The position numbers were made by a program, and so were the translations under genes. Source: Streblospio benedicti (lineage: Eukaryota > Annelida > Polychaeta > Spionida > Spionidae). From it: DNA of 64,000 nt. The notes under the pieces were generated by a model. That model was not told the DNA's origin. It saw only the letters and a list, made by a program, of their open reading frames with translations, and did no database searches. Numbering within the stretch: position 1 is the first letter of the stretch; the number at the start of each line of letters is the position of its first letter. This document shows, in pieces, positions 52,701 to 63,100 of the stretch. Location: the NCBI GenBank assembly GCA_019095985.1, contig CM032669.1:7991304-8055303 (forward strand), given 5' to 3'.

Positions 52701-54649
52701 GCTAAAACTTTATGCAACAGAAAAAAACATTGCTAAAATTGAAATATGGATCAAAGAATTACTTTAAAATAATCTAGGGGGTTAGATTTTTTCCATATAA
52801 GATACTTAACGACCAAATAGACATTTTGCAATTTGCAAGTTTAACTTTGCATAAAGAACATGACAATGAATACCAGCATTAACAGAACACATTAACACAT
52901 GTCAACACAATGAACATTTTTCTGTTTTATGTGAAACAATTTAAAACAATAATGTCTATTATATACATTGATTAGACCTAGCTATTGCTTAAAATAATTC
53001 ATTATTTCCATAGTTTTATATTTCATGTTTTTATACTGTGTAATTTCTTAAATAGAATAAACAAAACCATTACATTTTCACACCTCTCCGCAAGCACTGG
53101 GAAACACATATATAAAAACCATTACAAACAACTATAATTCAATCTTAAAATTTCACAGTATTATAACAGATCAGAGCATTGAGTGTAACTGTATAAGTAC
53201 AGATGAATCTTCAACAAAACAATGAATAAGGTTTCAACCTGCTAACAAGTTCCACAGTTGTTCATACTGAACTAAAGAAAGTGAGGATTATGAAAAATTG
53301 ATTTATAATTATTGAAACAAAAACAATGAAAAAATGGAGAACATTTTTCAACTATTAGAATAACGATTTTTAATGAGGATTGAGTCTTGAACAACAAATA
53401 ACAGCCAGTTAGAAAAAAAAACATTTATGAAAATCAAATTTTTTAACTTATATTTTATCAGTGCAACAGCCATCAATGTTTATAAAATACACATTTCATG
53501 ATATAGCATTAAATGCAATTTTAAAACTTATAACAAATATGAAACCCATTTAAAAAATTTTAAAAATATTGAGTAGATGCACTTTTTTGGCAGTTGAGAA
53601 TGAAAATTATTTAACAGAATATCATGCAATACATGTTATCAAATGATATTCTTGATGATTAAAATGAAAAAGACATTTTAATAGAATAACCATTTCAACT
53701 TCTTGTCAAAAGCCCTCAAAAAATTATTAAAAGGTTCTTTCAATGTATTAAAAACATTTGACGTCATTTTTTACATAATAACAAATATAAATTATTTATT
53801 TTTTATTTACAATATTAAAACTTAAAAAGTACCATTAAAGTATGTTATCGTTTGTGTGAAAACTTATTGGACCATGAATTTTTTAAAATTCCCATTGAAT
53901 TTAATCTTCCTTGTATATTTTGTTCTCATATTATAGTGTAGTAACTTAAAATGATATTGTTCAACAGTCTGGTTATTCGTCACTGAAAAACATCTCTCCA
54001 GAAAAACTTAAACGGAACCTCACGTGTTTAGGCATTTAAAAAGTCTACAAATATACTAACACCATCTACTTCATGACGGTTCCATTAAAATTCATTTGGG
54101 TAATCATGCAATACATATTTATACCAGTTTTTCTGAATATATTCAGAAATTAATTATACCGATGTCCATTATTCTTTTCACTCTTTCTATTGGTATATAA
54201 ACCTTAAAACATTTGTTTGTAATAAAAACGACATTCCTAAAACAGTACTGAACTCCTGAAAGTCAAGATGCACTTACTGTTGTTAAAAACCATGTGACGT
54301 TGTTGAAAATATTTTACTAAATAAATGCCATCGTCCTGTCGAACTGCCACATGCATTATTACATGGATCGGAAGTGGATTACAACGAGGATTTCAGTGGT
54401 GCATTTAATTCTTTTCTAACATGGATATTAACGAAGTTATTTGAAAAAAACAAAACAAATTGAAATTTTCTTAAATTGTGGAGTGGGCTGTTACACGAGG
54501 GTGGACACTTGGATGGTCGTTTACGGTATTATCATAAATTATTTGTTACGTCACAAATTCAACATATCATTAAAGCACGTGTTCACTGTTGAGATCCCAA
54601 ATCACAAAGAAAATCTTATATTGAATACTCATCTGCACAAGGTTTTTAC
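49800..54649. other. convergent intergenic region, AT-rich
   Basis: It lies between the 3' ends of the GAB gene (plus) and the coiled-coil gene (minus). No coding region is seen. C-rich and G-rich low-complexity patches lie at 50630-50830. A stretch at 54470-54540 matches the MITE at 57922-58023 (CTGTTACACGAGGGTGG, then CTTGGATGGTCGT). Part of the right side may be 3' UTR of the minus-strand gene. Confidence 0.5.
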
Positions 54650-54821
54650 ATTATATATACAGTTTACGACTATCCTTTTGTGCTAGTTTTATAAGCTCAC
54701 ATTGATAGCCTTTCGGACCTTCCTGGTCCTTCTTCAGTCTGCCAACTGCCTAATCGTCACGTGATCAACAACCTGCTCACCCCCTCGTTTTTACGGCCTG
54801 CCCAAGATTCACAAACAAGCC

Positions 54822-55500
54822 ATGCCTCTGCGACCGATAGTGAGTAGCATTGACAGCATCACCTACAAGTGTTCAAAGCACTTAGCATCCATAATTTCAC
54901 CAATAATAAGCAAAACTGAAAGACACATCAAAAATTCAAAACAATTCGGAGAGATAATCAGCAGATGCAGAATTGAGGAAGGACAAGAGCTAAGATCGTA
55001 TGATGTCACGGCGCTTTTTACCAGTGTTCCTGTGAATAAAGCAGTTGAATGCATTAAGACCAAACTGGATGCAGACAGGGACCTACACAAGGGAACCACA
55101 TTGAAGCCAGGTGAAATCGCAGAACTTCTGGAAATTGTACTCGGATGCACCTACTTTACATATGGTGGAAAATTTTAATAAACAGATCCACGGAGCAGCT
55201 ATGGGGTCGCCAGTTTCCATGATAGTGTGTGATGCCATGATGGAGGAAATAGAACAAAAGGCAATTGAAACAGCACCTCACCCTCCCCTCTGGTGGTACC
55301 GGTATGTGGATGACACTCACACAAAGCTAGACTCTGAGTATGCCCAGGAATTCACGGACCATCTGAACACACTGGATCCTGACATCAAGTTCACCACTGA
55401 AGGAGAGGAAAATGGTTAGCTTGCCTTTCTGGATACGTCAACATTGAAGAAAGATGATGGTAGTCTCAAACTCAAGATCTACCGTAGTTTCGACACACAC
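54822..55500 (+). pseudogene. Penelope-like reverse transcriptase, partial
   Basis: MPLRPIVSSIDSITYKCSKH is the start of the Penelope finger/palm region, followed by SYDVTALFTSVPV, then HGAAMGSPVSMIVCDAMM and YRYVDDTHTK, the catalytic YVDD motif, and LAFLDT. These are reverse-transcriptase motifs in the right order. The N-terminal third of the usual protein is absent and the frame is broken. Confidence 0.85.
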
Positions 55501-55683
55501 CAACCAATACCTCCAGTTTGACTCTAACCACCCCTTAGAGCACAAACTCAGTGTAGTACGCACTCTCCATCATAGAGCCAAGACTGTGATTACTGAAGAG
55601 ATGGATCGAGAAGCGGAATAAAACATGTCAATGAGGCATTAACAAAATATGGATATCCATCCTGGGCGATCAAAAGAGGATCT

Positions 55684-56265
55684 GTGTTAAGAGACAAGGA
55701 CGAAGCAGGAAAGAAGAAGGACCGGACGGACGAGACAAAGAAGACGATGGTGGGAATACCATATGTGAAGGACTTGTCGGAGGCGGTGAGAAGGATCATG
55801 AGTGGTTATGGATGTAGTGCCTACTTCAAACCGGTGAACACTCTTAGACAGTTACTGGTAGCACCCATGGATCCAGCCAAGAAAGAAGACGTTTGTGGTG
55901 TAGCTTACCAAATTAACTGTGGTGGGTCAGGTTCTGAAGGATGTAGTAGCTCCTGTGTGGGTGAAACATCAAAGACCCTTAAGACCAGATTCGACCAGCA
56001 TAGACGCCCCAGCAGCACCTCCTCACACGTCTCCTTACATCTACATCAACCGGACAGAGAGAGCCATCACATATCCCTGGATAACATCAAGATAATAGAT
56101 CGTGACCAGAACACTTTTGAAAGAAAGATCAGGGAGGCCATACACATCAGGCGCCTCAAGCCCGACCTCAATAAGAACGTGGGGGCCGCCGACCTGCCCG
56201 CCATCTACACCAACATCCTATCAGCCTCTGCCGACGACGTCACACCACGATCACGTGACGATTAG
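55684..56265 (+). pseudogene. Penelope-like GIY-YIG endonuclease domain
   Basis: An open stretch of 193 codons. CGVAYQINCGG (GIY position) is followed by a Cys-rich insert, then SSCVGETSKTLKTRFDQH (YIG position with the Arg helix), ending with ERKIREAIHIRRLKPDLNKN. This is the C-terminal endonuclease of Penelope elements that nicks the target. It terminates inside the right terminal repeat. Confidence 0.85.
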
Positions 56266-56307
56266 GCAGTTGGCAGACTGAAGAAGGACCGGGAAGGTCC
56301 GAAAATC
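56260..56307 (+). ncRNA. hammerhead-ribozyme-like motif in the Penelope terminal repeat
   Basis: CTGAAGA (56278-56284), a stem of GGACC/GGTCC with a short loop, then GAAA (56301-56304) and ATC. GATTA at 56260-56264 can pair with AAATC to form a short stem III with A as the cleavage-site base. Penelope terminal repeats are known to carry hammerheads. Against activity: one extra A lies before stem II, and no good stem I is visible. The same sequence is present in the other orientation in the left terminal repeat. Confidence 0.4.
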
Positions 56308-56366
56308 TATCAATGTGAGCTTATAAAAACTAGCACAAAAGGATAGTTGTGAACTGTATATATAAT

Positions 56367-57048
56367 GATATATCGTATTATGTTAATTGATACTCAAACA
56401 CTTGGAATATACATTTTCAAACGACAATTTTGTTTAAGTATATACAATCTTGTATAATGGTATATAATGTTATATATTAGTTGGCTTGACAACTCACACG
56501 CCAGTATTGATTATCATGAAAATCATAAAATGCAAGATGGCAGTAAGATGCGATGATGTGAACATTTGTATATACTTGCTAAGCTGAATCTCAATCACTG
56601 AATGTAATGATAAGAAATATAGCAGAAAATTCTTAGGAGGTAAATATAGATTTTTTTCCAAACTGAACTTTTCTTAATTTGAGAGTATAAAATCTTCTAA
56701 CATAACATAACACAACATTTTTTTTACAGTAATAGAAAGTAAATGGTAATAAAATCAAATAACATATTTATATATATATATCAACTAAGTTGAAAATTCA
56801 AATGTTTCAACATATATACAACACCTTGTATCCGACACATTGGGAAGGTGACTGGACTAATACTTAGTCACGGATAAAATCTTCATTCAATCAAAATTCC
56901 TCATGCAAACTCACAAAATCCGTCAATGAATACTACTACTATTTTACACACAGTATCCTGCAATAATATCAGTTGTTTTAATTATGGATAAAACACTATC
57001 ACCCTAAGTATAAATTGTATCCTGAAAAGATTAACAAACTGTTGAATT
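56367..57048 (-). other. 3' flank or UTR of the coiled-coil gene
   Basis: AT-rich sequence downstream of the minus-strand stop codon; no gene recognised. It includes TA-rich runs around 56765-56785. Confidence 0.45.
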
Positions 57049-57158
57049 TTATCCATACATCTTCTTGTCTTCATCGATTTGTCTTTGTCGTCTTAGAATT
57101 TCTTCATTCTGTGCTTGAATTTTCTCTATTCTAGCATCCAATTCAGGATCTGTGACTC
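57049..57158 (-). CDS. coiled-coil gene, last exon
   Basis: Acceptor TTTTTAATTCAG, phase 1 entry. It encodes VTDPELDARIEKIQAQNEEI, LRRQRQIDEDKKMYG, stop. It joins in frame with exon 58265-58452. An inverted copy of the splice acceptor and first half of the exon lies at 58797-58885. Confidence 0.75.
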
Positions 57159-60100
57159 CTGAATTAAAAATAAAAAACATTCACAATAATTTAAAATATG
57201 ACACAATAAATATATACCGTATACCATAAGGTCCTCAGGGCCATTAAATTGAAATTTTCTCAAACTGGGGGGTGAGCTGTTACACGAGAGTGCAGTTACT
57301 ACATAATTCTTTAAGGACAATTAAGAAAAAGAGGGGAGAGGGCTATTACACAAGTGGGCACTTGGATGGTCGTAAACGGTAATGTGCTTAATTCTATAAA
57401 ATGGTAATAAAATCAAATTACAAAAATGTAACTTAATTGAAATCTAAGCTGAAAATTCAATTGTTTAAAGATATGTACAACATCTTGTATCCGGAAGGTG
57501 AATGGAGTCATGGATAAAAGTCGAACAGGAAAGTGGATTATTCAGTAGAACCTTTCCATTTAGACCAACCAATGGGCATGTCTCAAGTGGTGTCATTACT
57601 AGTCTCTTTATGAAGGGACGAGCAGAGAGGTCTTCTTCATTGAAGGTTCTACTGTAATTGGCGAAGTTAACCATAGACGAATGAAGCTTCGAAAGTTCGA
57701 CCCATTCCTAGTATCGTACACCAATATTCCTATAATGATATTCAATTTTTGTTTTCTAACCTCACACTTGAGAATATCAGATGATAGTTCAAGTACGTGA
57801 ACGATCTCTGTACATCTGGAAAAATCGGAATATGGCAGTAGGTCCTGATGATGGTTATTCAGAAGAGGGATATACGGATAAAAGATGTTGTCTTGTATGA
57901 AATATGCATTTTCACTAAACCGTATACGACCATCCAAGCGCCCAGGGCCATTAAATTGAAATTTTCTCAAACTGGGGGTGGGCTGTTACACGAGGGTGGG
58001 TACTTGGATGGTCGTATACGGTAAAACATAACTAAAGTAAACACTTGCTACAGTGACCTGCAAAAAACATAACTAAAAACTTGTTACAGTGACCTGCAAG
58101 GCTTCAATCTCGTTCTCAGCATTTTCATCAGCTGAAAAAAATAGTTTTTGATTAAATGTTAGTATTAAAAACGTATAACAAAATTAACAATTTAGTTAAT
58201 AACTTTCAAGTAGCGTATATCAAAAGTAAATATTCTTAGAAAGACATTTCGTTAAAACACTTACTATTTCCTTCCTCAAGTGGTTGTAATTGAGCATTCT
58301 TCCTGACCAACTTGATCTTCTTAGGAGCTGCTGATGTGCTGGTTCCCTGGCGCAGCATTACCACATTTTGAGCATCTCGAGGAGGCAGACTGACAGTAGA
58401 AGAGACCGTAGAAGAAATCATGCGCTTCCTGTCTTCAGAATTGTCTACTCTCCTGCAATAAAACATTTAATATACATGTATTCAAACACAAGTCAACATT
58501 ACCACTGTTAAGCTATGTCACTATGTAGATTCATCTATCCAAGTTTTACATATTAAAGAACAAGTTAAAGCCTATTTTCTCTGGATAATTTATTGCAAAC
58601 CAGGTCAATATGAAGGTTGTGTGGTTGTCTCAACTGTACTTTGTGTTTCAAGGTGAATTTTACCAACAGAAACATGTCACTACGATGGGATTACCAGCTT
58701 CACCCATAGTGTGCAATTTGTACATGGCAGAGAGCCACAGCACCAGCTAGATGGTGATGACACGCAGAGTGTATTAAAGAAACAACATTCGTTCACATTA
58801 CTGTGAATGTTTTTTATCTTTAATTCAGGAATCACAGATCGTGAATTGGATTCCAGAATAGCGAAAATTCAAGCGCAGAATGAAGCACACTATGCCAGCT
58901 TTTAGCTGGTGTAAGAGACCATCTGGGAGAGGGTGGTGTGTACCATATTAACTGCCAAGATTGCGATGCTTCATATTTTCATCACCTCGTTTGAGTAAAC
59001 AAGACCACGAGGCATCGATAGTTTATGAACCACGAACATTTGTTTTGCCATAACATTTGAAAAGTAATTAATATCTTGCTTATTTTACATCAGATTTTGA
59101 AGTCATGCATTTAACGAGATTACTAATATAATATTTATTTACGATAAAAGCACCCTCAAAACGTGTTTCAGCTATTTATATGAGGACGACGTTATTTGTG
59201 ACGACCAATCTGTTGTTACATATGGAATTGGTTTAAAAAAGCTTTCAAATGACACTAAAAACGTCTTTCTAGCTGTATCTATTGCGCTGTGGGCCCTCTC
59301 CCTGCCAGCCCCGAATACATTGTGATACAATCCAAAATATGCTACTGTCAGTGAATTCACTTTGCCGTGACAAGGGAAAGGAAGCCATAGTTAGCAGGGG
59401 TCACTTTCCTTAAGAGGGAGAGCAGAAAGTACCTAATGGATAGACATTTTAGTGCTAGTGTTTCTATGCTAGCTTCTATAATCCTACATTGACATGTTTA
59501 GTAAATAGAAAGTGTTGCAACGATAATTGACACATAAATGCTAGATTTTTACAACAGGAATAGGTGCAAGGGACAGGTTGCTAAGATCTCTGGTTTTATC
59601 ATTATTGGTCTCTGTTTCTGAGTCTGTATTTTGCACTGATCTTGCTTTTTACAGACACAAAAATCATTGCTAAAACTGAAATGTGTAAACTGGATATAGG
59701 ATTTTCAAATGTTCATAAGTTTTCATAGCAATTTCCGCTCTTTCTGATCATACTATAAAAGTACACAAGAAAAAACGTAAAGAGAGTGTGTTAACAAGTT
59801 TGAATTTGAATTCAGACCTTCGTTACACACTCTCTTTTCGGATTTCTTGTGTACTTTTATGTATGATCATAACCAGGAGTTGAAATGATCATATTGTAAA
59901 TGTCTTGTTGAACTTTGAAAACCACATATCTGGTTTACACAAGATTTCAGGAATAGCTATGGTTTTTTGTGTGAAAGCAAGGCCATAAGAAATACTGAAC
60001 CACAGAAACAGAGATAGAGTATAAGAAGAAAAACAGACTTGATGACGGTTGATAGATTGACATGTACATAGATTCATTTCTAGAGAACACATTTTGCAAA

Positions 60101-63100
60101 ACTACATAGTTACAGTTTGATACTAGCATGTTGTTACTAGATTTTATTAATTAAGGCTGGTGTTGCATATATTGATACATCATTTTTATGTGACAACATT
60201 GTATAGAAACTTTGATGAAAGCAAAAAGGAAAAGAAACTATATTGTTACTAATATTTCACACTTGTTTATTTTATTTGCAGTATGCCATCGCACTTGAGG
60301 AGAATTTGGACTGTCTTGGCATTTCAATCCTTTCATGAAAATGTTGTGAAGTGATTTTAATGATTCAAATCTAAAAGGATAAAAATAAAAACACAATGAT
60401 AAATTAAAATGCCAAGGTGGGTTACATGCAGAAAATAAAAATTGTTACGCCACAACCATAGTACAACAAAGATGGTGGATTAAAGGAATATCGTAAAGAA
60501 ATTGCAACAAAAAATCATGGAAGAGAAAAGGTAGGCCTATCTATATATCTTCAATCGCCTGCTTTCTAATTATTCATGATTTTTTTTACCCGTTCCCTTC
60601 GAAGTTCTCAGATATCTTTACTTTACCCCTTTCCTCCTAAATTCTACGCAAATTGTTTTCTAATATTACCCCTGCATTATGACAAATTCCGTCTTCAAAT
60701 TATTTTTTTTATTCGGAACCACCTAACCAAATATTTTGAAGTGAAAATTTTCGTCATCAATCAAGTTTGAATGGCCTTATCAAGAGAAAATAGGTCTGAA
60801 CTTGTTCTTAAGAACTGTTCAGGTACACGTGTTATGGACACTAAGAAAACTCATACCATATGAGTGAATTGAAAAAAAACAAATGAAATACCAAAAGAGA
60901 ACTCCAAAATGAGTTTCATAATTTCTTATAATTTGAAATGGAAATTCTATTTCAAACAGCAATTTGTTCGTCACTTATGTAATGTTTGATTTATGGTGGT
61001 TTATAGTCATGGTCCAAGTATGTTGCTCTCACAACTTTACATTTTACACCAGGTCATTGGCATCCTTTTCACACTATCTTTCTCAGCTCCCCCGGGAGCG
61101 TACAGCACATTGCACGTGCAGGTGGAGTGATATAAAAAGATTATTGAAAATCTTTCATAAATATTGCAAAGCCCAGTTTATGATTAAGTGCCCAAGATCG
61201 ACTCACTTCGGTCTCACTTCATACCTCATAGTCGTGTAAAGTTTGCACGAAATCGGTTCATCGATAAACCCTCTAGCTTGTCTGGAGACATACATACATA
61301 GTTAAAAACGAAATAATCACTAGGCTTTCGCTATATTGCCTTACCGTGGGAGCATGATGCAGTTTTGGTTGGCACTCCCGGCTGCTGCAGCCACATAACG
61401 CCTGTTCACGCCAGGCACCACTATCGGGGGCTGGTTGCTGGCCACCTGCAAAATCACACACCACTCAACACTTCTCTCATCTTGGCTTTCTTCATTCATG
61501 ATATAAACAAGAATTTTAAGATGCCATTAGAAACCAGTAGAATTCACTTTTGGCAAGGCTTTCGTTCTTATCGCAAGAGCTTCGTCATTCGGCCTGAAGA
61601 AGTTCCATACCAATTTCAGAGTAGACATACTGGTAACCCCACCCAAATCAAGATTTCCTCAAATTGCAATTTTCCTTGATATTTTAAATATATATTAACA
61701 AATTTTTCAATTATCTGAATATTCTTGACACATTAACATTTTCGCCAACGTTTAAATTAAAGTCCTCACAAACAAAGATTTTGCTACTCGAACACTCCAT
61801 TCGCTGTACTTGTTTCATATTCGAGTTATAAATCAATTTTCTCTCAAAATTATTCCAAACAGGTCAAAATTGTCTGCAACACATGTTTGTTTACAGTCTG
61901 GGGCACAACCCCCACCCCAGCTTTGAAGAGAAATCAGGCGTGAAGTGTACCCTTGTAGAGCACTATCACAGTGCAATAAACCATCTCAATGATTCTCACT
62001 TAAAGCTCTGCTTTTCTCTTGTGTTGTCATGTCCTCGGTCGTTAGAGCTAAATTTATAAAGCTTTCATTTTCACATTTCATATTCAAAATGTTCATGCTA
62101 TAGATTTTTACATTGAAAATGGTCACGTCCAATTTATTTAAGAACATTGGATCATGTAGCATATTGGTTGCATGTAATTTATTATTGAATGGTACTTTAT
62201 AGTGATTATATTTGTTTTTAAAATCCAAACATTTTAATTGCGTTAGAAGTGATCCTAAGAAACAATTTGCAACCAAATACACCAAATACATTGAATAGTG
62301 ACACAGTGCCATCTATGATGTGCACAAGATCATGAAGCCAGTTGAAGGGGGCGTGTGCCCTTGAAACGTAGCAAACGTAAATATACAGTTTCTGTGCTTG
62401 TAACAAAATGTCAGGGTATTAACATGAATCTTGTTTTATTACTGGAAGCTTCCCTCCATCTTGACATCTTCTCACCTGTCCGCCATTGCGATTGAGAACT
62501 TTCCTGAGATCCACCGATGAAGCCTGAGAATTGGATGAACTTGCTGTGCTGATGATGCGTCGATTGTCATTAGAAAGGCGCTTCAGCCGGATCATGGATT
62601 TTCTCTGCCCCGGCAGAGTTACTTCAATCTCGTGCATGTCATGCTCATGGTTTGCCTAAAATTCGTGAATTCAAATTCCAATTGGAATTATAGTCTTGAT
62701 ATTTTTCTTTCTTTAAAAAAACAACAAAAAAAAAACAAAAAACAAAAAAACTATTTGCTTAAGAATGAAGTGGAACCAAACAACAGTCTAAAACTATTTA
62801 GCATCATTTGAAAATATCTCCATTGGATTTCTATATGAATAAATATCCTGAAAATTAGCCATGACATTTAGCTTAATTAATCAAAAGATGAGTAGCATAA
62901 ATATTTTTTATAGTCATATCTACAGCGTAAATGACATAAACATTCAATATTGATTTTTCGTTATAATCAACATTAAATGTTAGTGTCAATTATTAGTAGA
63001 CTAAATGTTTACACATTTACCGGATTGTTCAACTCAAGTCTCCTTCTCTTGGGGGCAATGGTCTGTTTAGAAATATTCTCATTCTGTTTCACAATTTTAG

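Larger units (their letters stand above)
54650..56366 (+). mobile_element. Penelope-like retroelement with inverted terminal repeats
   Basis: About 115-base terminal repeats (54650-54765 and 56250-56366) are inverted with respect to each other; shared parts include TATCCTTTTGTGCTAGTTTT, AAGCTCACATTGATAG and CTGCCAACTGCCTAATCGTC. Between them lie a Penelope-type reverse transcriptase and a GIY-YIG endonuclease in the usual order. Penelope-like elements insert by target-primed reverse transcription and often have terminal repeats in either orientation (family knowledge). The coding region is shorter than in full-length members and the frame is broken in a few places, so this is a non-functional copy. 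High similarity of the two ends suggests moderate age. Confidence 0.85.

Noticed and set aside
60275-60360. Possible short plus-strand terminal exon (YAIALEENLDCLGIS) after TTTATTTGCAG
   Set aside because: No partner exons on the plus strand and it lies in an intron of a minus-strand gene; too short to support.
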